Of a DNA stretch of 64,000 nt, positions 1 to 10,116 are shown in pieces. The first letter of the stretch is position 1; each line of letters starts with the position of its first letter. Location of the stretch: assembly GCF_002706795.1 (NCBI RefSeq), contig NZ_CP017705.1, forward strand, positions 2,280,001 through 2,344,000, written 5' to 3'. The translations under genes were made by a program, and so were the position numbers. The notes under the pieces were generated by a model. That model saw nothing but the letters and a program-made list of their open reading frames with translations. It made no database searches and had not been told where the DNA came from. This stretch comes from Brevibacillus laterosporus DSM 25. GTDB lineage: Bacteria; Bacillota; Bacilli; Brevibacillales; Brevibacillaceae.

Positions 1-1498
<1,498 letters not shown>

Positions 1499-1557
1499 CA
1501 TTGCCTTTATGCTGACTTCATTATCTAGTTTTCAGAGAATGAAGATACTGAATAGAT

Positions 1558-1590
1558 TCTCTCAACAGATTATTGTTGAGAGATTTTTCG
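1558..1590 (+). terminator. rRNA operon terminator
   Basis: A perfect 10-bp stem (tctctcaaca / tgttgagaga) with a 6-base loop is followed by tttttcgtttt. It lies about 60 bases after the 23S end, so the rRNA transcript appears to stop here without a 5S or tRNA gene. Confidence 0.85.
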
Positions 1591-1690
1591 TTTTATGAAA
1601 AGATTATTTAGATGGAATCATAGTGTATCTTATTGCAGTGTTAAATCGTATTAAATAAGAGAACATTAGAACATATATGCACATGAAGAT

Positions 1691-1719
1691 ATGACTTAGG
1701 TTATAACCAATGGTATGAT
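1691..1719 (+). promoter_or_regulatory. Possible promoter for the glycosyltransferase gene; 1591-1905 otherwise empty
   Basis: ATGACT, a 17-base spacer and TATGAT preceded by TGG (extended -10) form a plausible sigma-A promoter. It would leave a leader of about 180 bases before the gene at 1906. The rest of 1591-1905 is AT-rich and contains no gene, tRNA or 5S that I can recognise. Confidence 0.4.
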
Positions 1720-1905
1720 ATGGTAAGGATAGGGATCAAATCAGGCTAAATATACTTTTCCTACATGAATTAGGCCTTCCTCATCTTCGTACCCCAATGA
1801 TAAGACATTAATTTATGTACTTACAGAAAATGTAAGAGTGCTAGTGTTAAAAAGAATTGGGTGCAAATGAACTGATGTTGGAATAGACAGCAAAGGAGAG
1901 TCGAA

Positions 1906-3006
1906 ATGAAAAAGATACTCATCTTTTCCGCCTCCATTGGCAACGGTCATAACCAGGCTGCTCGTGCGATTCAGGAAGAGTTAAGCGAACTTGGTTATGC
2001 TTCTATGGTAATTGACACCCTTGAATATATAAGTCCAACCTTCCATAAAATTTTATTGGAAAGCTATACGAATATATTAAAACTCTCTCCAAGTGTTTGG
2101 GGTAAAATTTATCATAATACAGAGAAAACCAGACTGTTTGATATGAATGTTTTTGTTAATAAGCTACTGGCAAATAATTTGAAACGATTGATTAACAGTG
2201 TAGAACCAGACGCTTTTATTGCTACGCATCCATTTGCCAGCTGTATGCTCTCTGTATTAAAGGGACGTAACCAGTGGACCGAACCAATTTATACAGTTAT
2301 AACCGATTATACTATCCACCCATCCTGGGTAAATCATCATATTGATCACTATTTTATTGCTAGTGAACAGCTTTTTTACTTAGTTGATCTTTATCATGAA
2401 AATCATCAAAAATTTAAACCAATGGGCATCCCGATTATGCGCAAGTTTAGAGAAGAGCTTAATAAACAGGAGCTCCGTACTAAATTTGCAATTCAGCCGG
2501 AGCAAAAGGTATTAATATTGTCCGGGGGCGGATTAGGATTAGGTCCTATGGATAAAGTGTTACAAGGTCTCGATGAATTACATATTCCTTTAAAAATTTT
2601 CGTCTTAACAGGTTTAAATGACAAATTATATCGAAGTGTTACAAACCGTTCGTATTCTCATGATGTAGTGGCATTAAAATATGTGGATAATTTCCATGAA
2701 TATTTAGAAGTAGCTGATGCGATTGTGACAAAATCAGGTGGTTTAACAACTGCTGAAGTATTAAGCAAACGTGTTCCTATGGTTATTTTTAATCCATTAC
2801 CAGGTCAAGAAGAACGAAATAGTCACTTTTTGTTAAACAATGGCTGTGCTGTTCACGCTACAGAGAGTCGAGATTTGATATACTCAATTGAGCAGGTGCT
2901 TTCAGATGAACAAAAGTCTAAAGCAATGCGACAACAAGCTGAAATGATTGCTCGTCCGTTTGCTGCGTATGATATCGCTGCATTTATTAAACAAGATATG
3001 CAGTAG
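1906..3006 (+). CDS. UgtP-like diacylglycerol glucosyltransferase / MGDG synthase family glycosyltransferase
   Basis: 366 residues, near the length of Bacillus UgtP. The N-terminus (FSASIGNGHNQAARA, residues 7-21) is the GNGH motif of the MGDG-synthase N-terminal domain. HPF at 108-110 and SGGGLGLGP at 206-214 mark the second Rossmann-like half. SGGLTTAE near 277 is the GT28 C-terminal nucleotide-sugar site. The family transfers sugar from UDP-sugar to diacylglycerol on the inner face of the membrane, giving glycolipids and lipoteichoic acid anchors. Start ATG 1906 is preceded by aaaggagag. Substrate and product cannot be read from sequence; a related lipid-sugar transferase is possible. Confidence 0.85.
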   Translation: MKKILIFSASIGNGHNQAARAIQEELSELGYASMVIDTLEYISPTFHKILLESYTNILKLSPSVWGKIYHNTEKTRLFDMNVFVNKLLANNLKRLINSVEPDAFIATHPFASCMLSVLKGRNQWTEPIYTVITDYTIHPSWVNHHIDHYFIASEQLFYLVDLYHENHQKFKPMGIPIMRKFREELNKQELRTKFAIQPEQKVLILSGGGLGLGPMDKVLQGLDELHIPLKIFVLTGLNDKLYRSVTNRSYSHDVVALKYVDNFHEYLEVADAIVTKSGGLTTAEVLSKRVPMVIFNPLPGQEERNSHFLLNNGCAVHATESRDLIYSIEQVLSDEQKSKAMRQQAEMIARPFAAYDIAAFIKQDMQ

Positions 3007-3070
3007 AGATGCGTTATTTCCATGAAAATCGGTCACAATCATTTAACAACACGAATATTGAGGTGGTAGA

Positions 3071-3742
3071 GTGAGCATACAGAATGCCGTTATTTTTGAC
3101 ATGGATGGTACTTTATTGCAAACAGAGTCTATGGCTATTCCAGGTTTTAGACGCACCTTTCAAGATTTAAGAGATCGTCAGCTATGGGATGGTGAGCTTC
3201 CTGATGATCGTGCTATTACTAGTACCTTGGGTATGGTTCTAGATGAGATATGGGATGTAATGTTACCGGAAGCAGATGAAAAGACAAGAGAGCTTGCTAC
3301 TGAGTTATTAGCTAAGCACGAAGAGAAGTTATTAGACGAAGGTGTTGTTTCCTTGTATCCGGGAGTTGTAGAACAACTTACTGCATTGCACGAAAAGGGA
3401 ATTGCGCTTTTTGTAGCATCTAATGCAATGGATGGTTATGTGGAAGCGATATGTGAACACTTTAAAATCACACATCTTTTTACTGATCTGTACTCAGCTG
3501 GACGTTTCCAAACTAAGTCAAAAGTAGATCTAGTTGCCCTTCTTTTACGAACGTATGATATTAAGCAGGCAGTAATGGTAGGAGATCGTAAGTCGGATGT
3601 TGAGGCTGGTAACAAGAATCATTTATGGACAGTAGGCTGTGATTTTGGCTTTGCTGATTCTGGTGAGCTGAAAAATGCGGATGTAGTCATTAAAAGCTAT
3701 GCAGAATTACTTCAACAGGTACCATTTTATCAATCTATTTAA
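3071..3742 (+). CDS. HAD-superfamily hydrolase (phosphatase, PGP-like)
   Basis: 223 residues with the complete haloacid dehalogenase signature: motif I DMDGT at 10-14 (nucleophile Asp10, acid Asp12), motif II Ser117 in VASNAMDG, a lysine near 149-151, and motif IV GDRKSD at 171-176. A helical cap lies between motifs I and II, as in phosphoglycolate- or beta-phosphoglucomutase-type enzymes. The start is GTG 3071 after gaggtgg. It lies 64 bases after the glycosyltransferase and is probably co-transcribed with it. The true substrate is unknown. The gene's original 3' terminator is now split by the insertion sequence. Confidence 0.85.
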   Translation: MSIQNAVIFDMDGTLLQTESMAIPGFRRTFQDLRDRQLWDGELPDDRAITSTLGMVLDEIWDVMLPEADEKTRELATELLAKHEEKLLDEGVVSLYPGVVEQLTALHEKGIALFVASNAMDGYVEAICEHFKITHLFTDLYSAGRFQTKSKVDLVALLLRTYDIKQAVMVGDRKSDVEAGNKNHLWTVGCDFGFADSGELKNADVVIKSYAELLQQVPFYQSI

Positions 3743-3751
3743 ATAGGTAGA

Positions 3752-3763
3752 AAAAAACCACCT
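3752..3763 (+). terminator. Left arm of a terminator split by the insertion sequence
   Basis: aaaaaaccacct lies just after the HAD gene stop. Its exact reverse complement aggtggtttttt is at 5072-5083, on the far side of the IS. Joined without the IS, the arms make a 12-bp stem ending in six T, a normal intrinsic terminator with a loop of about 15 bases. Confidence 0.7.
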
Positions 3764-3810
3764 TATTTGATCTTGCCCCTGTCAAGTAGACAACTTTAAA
3801 CAAGCCCCAT

Positions 3811-4710
3811 CTAGGCTACCTGAGTTCGGTATTCTATCGGACTCAGGTTTTTTAATCGAGATTGAAACCGTTGCTGATTATAGAAATTAATGTAACCGTG
3901 AAGAGCTTCTTCCACTTCTTTATCTGTTTGAAACGAATGAAGGTACAAACACTCTGTTTTTAAATGCCCAAAGAACCCCTCAATACAGGCGTTATCTAAA
4001 CAGTTACCTTTTCTAGACATACTTGCTACGATTTTATATTGCTGAAGGAACTGGTTATACTGCTTTGAGGTGTACTGGTATCCTTGATCACTGTGTAGGA
4101 GGACTCCGCTTACATCCCGCTTTTTAATCGCTAATTTTACGGTATCCATTACGAGTCGTAAATCATTACGTTTGCTTGTTTTGTAGGCAACAACTTCGTT
4201 GTTATACATGTCGTATATGACAGACAGATAAAGACGGCGACCATTAAATAGTATGTAGGTAATATCTGTAGCCCATTTCTCATTTGGCCGTGAGGCGCAA
4301 AAATTTCGATTCAGCTTGTTTTCGGAGATGACAACCTTCTCTTTGCGCCCAAAGAATTTTCGTTTTTTACGGATTAGCGCTTGTATCCCAAGTTCCTTCA
4401 TAATGCGATACACACGTTTATGATTGACTTTTAGCCCGTACCTTCTAAATAACCACACTTTTATTCGGGGATACCCGTAAATACCTTTGACCTCTTGATG
4501 ACACTCCATGATCATTTCTCTTAATTTTTCATTTACCAATTGTTTTGAGGTGGGGTGTTTCTCACGAGAAAGCCACTTGTAAAAACCACTACGAGATACT
4601 TTCGTAATTTTACACAATAAAGTAATAGAATACTTTTTAGACAATTCTTTAATAAGCTCGAAAAAACAGCATTTATCTTTCGGTTTCACCTCTTTTCTAG
4701 ACCTAGCCAC
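3811..4710 (-). CDS. IS3-family transposase OrfB (DDE catalytic subunit)
   Basis: 299 residues. An N-terminal HTH_21-like region (GIYGYPRIKVWL near 77-88) precedes an rve integrase core. The catalytic residues are Asp149 (WATDI), Asp208 (HSDQG) and Glu244 (ACIEGFF), giving 35 residues between the second Asp and the Glu as in IS3 transposases. The frame opens at GTG 4710 directly at the slippery site. It is therefore probably made mainly as an OrfAB fusion by -1 frameshifting rather than from its own start, since no good ribosome site precedes it. Confidence 0.93.
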   Translation of the reverse strand: MARSRKEVKPKDKCCFFELIKELSKKYSITLLCKITKVSRSGFYKWLSREKHPTSKQLVNEKLREMIMECHQEVKGIYGYPRIKVWLFRRYGLKVNHKRVYRIMKELGIQALIRKKRKFFGRKEKVVISENKLNRNFCASRPNEKWATDITYILFNGRRLYLSVIYDMYNNEVVAYKTSKRNDLRLVMDTVKLAIKKRDVSGVLLHSDQGYQYTSKQYNQFLQQYKIVASMSRKGNCLDNACIEGFFGHLKTECLYLHSFQTDKEVEEALHGYINFYNQQRFQSRLKNLSPIEYRTQVA

Positions 4711-4994
4711 TTTTTTAAGAATTCGTTCTCTGCACGTAATCGAACTATCTCTTCCTCCGTACTCTCTGGCCTTATTCGTGGTCTTCCTCTAAGAGGATTT
4801 TTTGTTCTCCCGCGTTTTTCATCTAGTCCCTGTATACCTTCCTTTCTATAATGATCAACCCATCTTCTTAAAATAGAAGGGTCACTAATGCCGAGATCCC
4901 TTGTAAGTGTTTTGTACCCTTGTTCACCGCTCAAATAAAGCCGTACGGCTTTTAACTTAAAATCCTTTGAATATGTTTTTCTAATTTCCCCCAT
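4686..4994 (-). CDS. IS3-family transposase OrfA (helix-turn-helix DNA-binding subunit)
   Basis: 102 residues with the IS3 OrfA pattern: a helix-turn-helix (KDFKLKAVRLYLSG ... DLGISDPSILRRWV, about residues 10-48) and a C-terminal leucine/glutamate-rich stretch (EEEIVRLRAENEFLKKWL) that would form a coiled coil. Start ATG 4994 is preceded by aggagggg on the - strand. It ends 25 bases inside orfB in another frame. OrfA binds the IS ends and, in this family, limits transposition. Confidence 0.9.
   Translation of the reverse strand: MGEIRKTYSKDFKLKAVRLYLSGEQGYKTLTRDLGISDPSILRRWVDHYRKEGIQGLDEKRGRTKNPLRGRPRIRPESTEEEIVRLRAENEFLKKWLGLEKR
4710..4716 (-). other. Programmed -1 frameshift site A_AAA_AAG of the IS
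   Basis: Read on the - strand in the orfA frame, the codons are tta-aaa-aag-tgg, so the heptamer A AAA AAG is in register for tandem -1 slippage. After slipping, translation continues gtg-gct-agg-tct, exactly the first codons of orfB. This is the classical IS3-family signal for the OrfAB transposase. Confidence 0.85.
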
Positions 4995-5071
4995 AGAAAA
5001 TTCCCCTCCTAGTTAATACAGTAAGGGGTCTTGCTTCTTACTGTCTACTAAAAGGGGATAATATCATTTCG

Positions 5072-5083
5072 AGGTGGTTTTTT
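5072..5083 (+). terminator. Right arm of the terminator split by the insertion sequence
   Basis: aggtggtttttt is the exact reverse complement of 3752-3763. It now lies directly after the IS and about 60 bases before the ctsR -35 box. Alone it cannot form the hairpin. Confidence 0.7.
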
Positions 5084-5144
5084 GATTGATACAGGTTGAA
5101 ATAGACCTTTTTTGACCAAAATAAAGGAGTAAGGGAAATAAGGG

Positions 5145-5199
5145 TTGAAAGTAAATAAAAAAGTAATTATAATAAAAGTCAAAGATAGTCAAAGTCAAA
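5145..5199 (+). promoter_or_regulatory. ctsR operon promoter with CtsR operator
   Basis: TTGAAA (5145-5150), a 17-base spacer and a perfect TATAAT (5168-5173) make a strong sigma-A promoter. Immediately downstream at 5177-5199 are AGTCAAA-gat-AGTCAAA followed by a third partial copy GTCAAA. The known CtsR box is a direct heptad repeat of (A/G)GTCAAA with a 3-base spacer, so this is the self-repression site of the class III heat-shock operon. Binding there would block transcription initiation. The third half-repeat is unusual. Confidence 0.9.
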
Positions 5200-5268
5200 T
5201 TAACTAACAAAAAAATTAATTTTGAGGCCCTTAGCATCAAGCATATTCTTAGGCAAGGAGGCGACACT

Positions 5269-5733
5269 TTGCGAAATATATCGGACATCATTGAGCAGCA
5301 TTTAAAGAGCATACTTCAGGAGAGTCCGAATGGAGCTATTGAAATTCAGCGGAGTGATATTGCCGAAAAGTTTCAATGTGTACCGTCCCAAATTAATTAC
5401 GTTATTAACACTCGTTTCTCTATTGAAAAAGGATATATTGTTGAAAGTAAACGTGGCGGTGGAGGCTTTATCCGGATTCGCAAAGCACAGATTTTGTGTA
5501 GGGAAACATTACAAGAGCTTTTGACAGAAGAAATGATTGGAGATAGTATAAGTCAATCTTATGGCTACTCTATTATTGATCGTTTAGTGGAAGAAAGATG
5601 GATTAATCTACGAGAAGCCACTTTAATGAAGGTAGCTACCTCAAGGCAGGTTCTGATGGTTAACACACCTTTGCGTGATCAGTTGAGAGCCAGTATTTTA
5701 AAGCATATGATTACAACAATCCTAATAACATAA
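5269..5733 (+). CDS. ctsR: CtsR, class III heat-shock transcriptional repressor
   Basis: 154 residues, the family length. The N-terminal winged helix carries IAEKFQCVPSQINYVINTRF and the glycine-rich wing SKRGGGGFIRI near residues 62-72, which contacts DNA. The C-terminal half is the dimerisation and McsB-interaction domain. The start is TTG 5269, with aaggaggcgac upstream; no in-frame ATG gives a full domain. CtsR represses clp genes at normal temperature and is inactivated and removed via McsB and ClpC under heat. It is first in the ctsR-mcsA-mcsB-clpC operon, about 75 bases before mcsA. Confidence 0.96.
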   Translation: MRNISDIIEQHLKSILQESPNGAIEIQRSDIAEKFQCVPSQINYVINTRFSIEKGYIVESKRGGGGFIRIRKAQILCRETLQELLTEEMIGDSISQSYGYSIIDRLVEERWINLREATLMKVATSRQVLMVNTPLRDQLRASILKHMITTILIT

Positions 5734-5808
5734 AAGTTACACTTTGCAGAAATGGAATTAACCCTGAAGTCTGAATGTACCGATTGACTTGTAAGGAGGA
5801 TTCTTATT

Positions 5809-6345
5809 ATGAATTGTGAAGAGTGCGGCAAACGCCCAGCAACCTTACATCTTACCAAAATCGTAAATGGTGAAAAGTCTGAGACTCATATTTGCGAGCA
5901 ATGTGCTAAGGAAAAAGGTGAATATTTCTCAGGGTTTGGGAACTTTGGTCTAAATAATTTATTGGCTGGTCTATTAAATTTTGATCCGATGAACAAAGGT
6001 GTCAATAGTCAGCAGATTAGCCAAAATGCGGTTTCTCCGCTTACGCGTTGCGAAACATGCGGTTTAACCTATACACAATTTAGCAAGAGTGGTCGCTTTG
6101 GTTGTAGTGATTGTTATAACCATTTCGGAGCTAAACTCGATCCGCTCTTCAGAAGAATTCATGGAAATACCCAGCATATGGGGAAAGTACCTGAACGTAC
6201 AGGTAGCCAGCTAAAGATAAAAAAGGATTTACAGCAACTAAAAACTGCTCTGCAACAACATATTGCTACAGAGGAGTTTGAGAAGGCAGCAGAAATTAGA
6301 GACCGTATTCGTGCATTGGAACAAAAGATTGAACAATCCAAGTGA
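5809..6345 (+). CDS. mcsA: McsA, zinc-binding activator of McsB
   Basis: 178 residues. Four CxxC pairs (CEEC at 3-6, CEQC at 29-32, CETC and CSDC in the middle) form the zinc-binding N-terminal part. A UvrB/UvrC-motif helix pair sits at the C-terminus (LQQHIATEEFEKAAEIRDRIRALEQ). McsA binds and stimulates the McsB arginine kinase and is needed for heat or stress inactivation of CtsR. ATG 5809 follows aaggagg. It is 26 bases before mcsB. Confidence 0.94.
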   Translation: MNCEECGKRPATLHLTKIVNGEKSETHICEQCAKEKGEYFSGFGNFGLNNLLAGLLNFDPMNKGVNSQQISQNAVSPLTRCETCGLTYTQFSKSGRFGCSDCYNHFGAKLDPLFRRIHGNTQHMGKVPERTGSQLKIKKDLQQLKTALQQHIATEEFEKAAEIRDRIRALEQKIEQSK

Positions 6346-6371
6346 ATAAATGGTGGAGGTGAACATCAAGT

Positions 6372-7436
6372 ATGTCCCTACAGCGTTTTACCCAGCATCC
6401 ATGGAGTAATTGGATGAAAGGCGAGGGTCCTGACTCTGATATTGTTATTAGTACACGGTTGCGCATTGCCAGGAACCTACGTCAACATCCATTTCCACTC
6501 CTAGCTACTGACTCACAAGCAGAAGAGGTCGTACGCAAAGTACAAGAAGTAATTGATTCTCCTTCTATGAAGAAAAAAGGTTCCTTCGAACTGTTGTGCA
6601 TGGAGGAGATGAAGCCTCTCGAAAAGAGAGTACTGGTAGAAAAACATCTCATCAGCCCTAATTTGGCAGAGGAATCAAGAAAAGGTGCTGTCATTTTAAG
6701 TGAGGACGAATCTATCAGTGTATTGGTGAATGAAGAAGATCATCTACGCATTCAGGTGTTCTTGCCAGGCTTTCAATTGCGTGAGGCCTGGGAAAGAGGA
6801 AGCAAGATGGATGACATCTTCGAAAAACAAGTCAATTATGCATTTGACGAAAAACGAGGATATTTAACCAGTTGTCCTACAAACGTAGGTACAGGTATAC
6901 GTGCTTCTGTCATGTTACATTTACCGGCACTTGTGATGACCCAACAAATCAATCGAATTTTGCAAGCTATTACTCAAGTAGGCTTGGTTGTTCGTGGCCT
7001 GTATGGGGAAGGAAGCGAAGCTGTTGGAAATCTCTTTCAGCTCTCCAATCAAGTGACACTCGGTATGTCAGAAGCAGATATTATTTCCAATCTATACAGC
7101 GTTGCAAGTCAGATTATTGAACAAGAGCGTGAAGCACGTCAGTATTTGCAAGAGCATAATCGCATATCTATTGAGGATAAGATTTTCCGTTCTTATGGGA
7201 TTTTGACTCATGCAAGAACGGTAGAATCAAAGGAAGCGGCGCAGCGTTTATCTGATGTACGATTAGGTATAGATTTGGGATATTTGCAAGCATGTAGCCC
7301 ATTTGTTGTGAATGAGCTGTTAGTAAGCACACAACCCGGCTTTTTACAATATGATGCTGGGCAGAAACTAACAGCAGAACAACGTGATGAACGTAGAGCT
7401 TATGTTATCAGGGAACGACTAAAATGTAATTCATAA
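6372..7436 (+). CDS. mcsB: McsB, protein-arginine kinase
   Basis: 354 residues related to ATP:guanidino phosphotransferases. The nucleotide-binding signature ISTRLRIARNLRQHPFP lies near residues 26-42. CPTNVGTGIRASVMLHLP is the active-site loop with the catalytic cysteine and a phosphagen-kinase-like ATP-binding arginine. McsB phosphorylates arginines on CtsR and aggregated proteins, marking them for ClpC-ClpP. A good ribosome site (ggtggaggtg) precedes ATG 6372. Confidence 0.95.
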   Translation: MSLQRFTQHPWSNWMKGEGPDSDIVISTRLRIARNLRQHPFPLLATDSQAEEVVRKVQEVIDSPSMKKKGSFELLCMEEMKPLEKRVLVEKHLISPNLAEESRKGAVILSEDESISVLVNEEDHLRIQVFLPGFQLREAWERGSKMDDIFEKQVNYAFDEKRGYLTSCPTNVGTGIRASVMLHLPALVMTQQINRILQAITQVGLVVRGLYGEGSEAVGNLFQLSNQVTLGMSEADIISNLYSVASQIIEQEREARQYLQEHNRISIEDKIFRSYGILTHARTVESKEAAQRLSDVRLGIDLGYLQACSPFVVNELLVSTQPGFLQYDAGQKLTAEQRDERRAYVIRERLKCNS

Positions 7437-7463
7437 GAGAAGAGTAATGGAGGTGCTTATACT

Positions 7464-9926
7464 ATGATGTTTGGACGATTTACAGAGCGTGCACAAAAAG
7501 TATTAGCTTTAGCATTGGAAGAGGCAGTTCGCTTAGGTCACAAAGATATAGGGACTGAACATGTCCTTTTAGGTCTGATCCGTGAGGGAGAAGGAATTGC
7601 GGCAAAAGCACTTCAAGCTCTCGGTCTCGGCCTTGATAAAATTCAAAGTGAAGTAGAATCTTTAATCGGTCGTGCTCCTGAACAACCGGCAAACACGACA
7701 AACTATACACCAAACTACACTCCACGAGCTAAAAAAGTAATTGAGTTGTCCATGGACGAGGCTCGCAAGCTAGGTCATACGTACGTGGGAACTGAACATA
7801 TTTTGTTAGGTCTGATTCGCGAGGGAGAAGGAATTGCTGCGCGGATCATGAACAACCTAGGTGTGAGCCTAAATAAGGCGCGTCAACAGGTATTGCAATT
7901 ATTGGGTAGCTCAGAAATGATGTCATCACATCAACCATCTGGAAGCAATGCTTCAGCCAATACTCCTACTTTAGATGGATTGGCACGGGACTTGACGACT
8001 ATCGCTAAAGAAGGTTCACTTGATCCGGTGATTGGTCGTCAGAAAGAAATTGAACGTGTCATTCAGGTATTGAGCCGACGGACAAAAAATAACCCAGTCT
8101 TAATTGGGGAACCGGGTGTTGGTAAGACCGCAATAGCAGAGGGTCTTGCCCAAAAAATTGTTAATAATGAAATCCCAGAAACATTACGTGATAAACGCGT
8201 CATGACTTTAGACATGGGTACAGTGGTAGCAGGTACCAAATATCGTGGTGAATTTGAGGATCGTCTGAAAAAAATCATGGATGAAATTCGTCAAGCAGGA
8301 AATATTATTCTGTTCATTGACGAGTTGCATACATTAATTGGAGCAGGTGGGGCTGAGGGAGCGATTGATGCATCCAATATCCTAAAACCAGCTCTTGCTC
8401 GCGGTGAGCTACAGTGCGTAGGGGCCACCACCTTGGATGAGTATCGAAAATACATTGAGAAGGATGCTGCGCTCGAACGTCGCTTCCAACCAATTCAAGT
8501 AGATGAACCAACTCCAGAAGATGCAATTAAAATTTTGAGTGGTTTACGTGATCGTTATGAAGCCCATCACCGTGTGAAAATTACAGATGAAGCAATTGAT
8601 CAAGCGGTGAAATTGTCTGATCGTTATATATCTGATCGCTTTTTACCAGATAAGGCTATTGATTTGATTGACGAGGCAGCTTCCAAAGTTCGCCTGCAAT
8701 CTTTTACAGTACCACCTAACCTGAAAGAATTAGAAGTTCGATTAGAAGAGGTTCGTAAAGAAAAGGACGCAGCAGTACAATCTCAGGAATTTGAGGAAGC
8801 TGCGGCCTTGAGAGATAAGGAACAAAAACTACGCGAGGAGCTCGATTCCACTAAGAAGGATTGGAAAGAGAGACAAGGAAAACTAAACATGGAAGTTACT
8901 CCTGAGGATATCGCTCATGTGGTAGCTAACTGGACTGGTATTCCTGTTTTGAAATTGAAAGAAGAAGAAACGGAACGCCTGTTAAAAATGGAAGATATTC
9001 TACACGACCGAGTTATTGGGCAGGATGAGGCTGTAAAATCGGTTGCCCGTGCAGTACGCCGTGCTCGTGCTGGTTTAAAAGATCCAAAACGCCCGATCGG
9101 TTCGTTCATCTTCTTGGGTCCAACAGGGGTAGGTAAAACAGAATTGGCACGTGCCGTCGCTGAAACATTATTTGGTGATGAAGATGCCATGATTCGTGTA
9201 GACATGTCTGAATATATGGAGAAGCATACTACTGCTCGTCTTGTTGGTGCGCCTCCAGGATATGTAGGTTATGATGAAGGCGGTCAATTGACAGAAAAGG
9301 TTCGCCGTAAACCATACTCAGTCATTTTGTTAGACGAAATTGAAAAGGCACATCCAGATGTCTTTAATATTTTATTACAAGTGCTTGATGATGGACGATT
9401 AACAGACTCTAAAGGACGGACAGTTGATTTCCGTAATACGGTAGTCATCATGACATCCAATGTGGGTGCTAGCATGATTAGGAAAAATAGCTCCCTTGGC
9501 TTTACTACGAATGATTCTGAAAAGAAATATCAAGATATGAAAGATAAAGTGATGGATGAATTGAAACGTAGCTTCCGTCCAGAGTTCTTGAACCGTATTG
9601 ATGAAATTATTGTGTTCCACTCTTTAGAACAGGAGCATATTGAAAAAATCGTTACGTTGATGACTGAGGACTTGCGCAAACGCTTAGTGGAACAAGAGAT
9701 TGATTTTAATCTAAGCGAAGAGGCCAAGAAAATTCTCGCTAAAGAGGGCTTTGATCCTGCCTATGGTGCACGACCATTACGCCGAGCTATTCAGCGGAAC
9801 ATCGAAGACCGCTTGTCTGAAGAATTGCTCAAGGGTACGATCACTAAAGGAGATACCGTTCAAATTGAGGCTGAAGATGGCAAATTAACGGTAAAACGCT
9901 TAGAACAAGTAAAAGTAACAAAATAA
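7464..9926 (+). CDS. clpC: ClpC, AAA+ unfoldase of the ClpCP protease
   Basis: 820 residues in the usual order: two N-terminal Clp repeats (1-145; [15 protein letters not shown] and [15 protein letters not shown]), AAA module 1 with Walker [10 protein letters not shown] and Walker B LFIDELH, a UvrB/C-like coiled middle region ([16 protein letters not shown], McsB/MecA contact), and AAA module 2 with [18 protein letters not shown] and a C-terminal D2-small domain. It unfolds phospho-arginine-tagged and adaptor-bound proteins for ClpP. It begins [11 protein letters not shown] like Bacillus ClpC, with tggaggtg upstream, and is last in the CtsR operon. Confidence 0.97.
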   Translation: MMFGRFTERAQKVLALALEEAVRLGHKDIGTEHVLLGLIREGEGIAAKALQALGLGLDKIQSEVESLIGRAPEQPANTTNYTPNYTPRAKKVIELSMDEARKLGHTYVGTEHILLGLIREGEGIAARIMNNLGVSLNKARQQVLQLLGSSEMMSSHQPSGSNASANTPTLDGLARDLTTIAKEGSLDPVIGRQKEIERVIQVLSRRTKNNPVLIGEPGVGKTAIAEGLAQKIVNNEIPETLRDKRVMTLDMGTVVAGTKYRGEFEDRLKKIMDEIRQAGNIILFIDELHTLIGAGGAEGAIDASNILKPALARGELQCVGATTLDEYRKYIEKDAALERRFQPIQVDEPTPEDAIKILSGLRDRYEAHHRVKITDEAIDQAVKLSDRYISDRFLPDKAIDLIDEAASKVRLQSFTVPPNLKELEVRLEEVRKEKDAAVQSQEFEEAAALRDKEQKLREELDSTKKDWKERQGKLNMEVTPEDIAHVVANWTGIPVLKLKEEETERLLKMEDILHDRVIGQDEAVKSVARAVRRARAGLKDPKRPIGSFIFLGPTGVGKTELARAVAETLFGDEDAMIRVDMSEYMEKHTTARLVGAPPGYVGYDEGGQLTEKVRRKPYSVILLDEIEKAHPDVFNILLQVLDDGRLTDSKGRTVDFRNTVVIMTSNVGASMIRKNSSLGFTTNDSEKKYQDMKDKVMDELKRSFRPEFLNRIDEIIVFHSLEQEHIEKIVTLMTEDLRKRLVEQEIDFNLSEEAKKILAKEGFDPAYGARPLRRAIQRNIEDRLSEELLKGTITKGDTVQIEAEDGKLTVKRLEQVKVTK

Positions 9927-9975
9927 ACTAATCGTGAAGCAAAACATGGTATAATTTCAGAAGGAAGCAGTATGT

Positions 9976-10007
9976 ATCCCCGAAGATGATTCGGGGATAT
10001 TTTTTAT
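9976..10007 (+). terminator. Terminator of the ctsR-clpC operon
   Basis: atccccgaa / ttcggggat form a 9-bp stem followed by attttttata, 50 bases after the clpC stop. Confidence 0.88.
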
Positions 10008-10116
10008 ACAGCTAGCATAAATGTAAGGTGATATAAAAATGCTTTTCATTAGCAGGATTTAACAGAACTTGCACGAACAACAGTAGAATGAATTTATAGA
10101 TACGGGAGTATGTTAT

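Larger units (their letters stand above)
3773..5062 (-). mobile_element. IS3-family (IS150-like) insertion sequence, apparently intact
   Basis: About 1.29 kb with orfA and orfB on the - strand overlapping in the -1 frame, the standard IS3 plan. The ends are imperfect inverted repeats sharing agtagac and a CCCC block (left ttgcccctgtcaagtagac, right complement ttatccccttttagtagac). ATC flanks both sides (3770-3772 and 5063-5065) and could be a 3-bp target duplication, though the exact ends are uncertain by a few bases. Both frames are open and the catalytic DDE residues are present, so the element may be active. It lies in the loop of a terminator between the HAD gene and ctsR. Confidence 0.9.

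Noticed and set aside
1591-1905. A 5S rRNA or tRNA gene
   Set aside because: No 5S-like stem I or loop sequences and no tRNA TPsiC arm pattern were seen.
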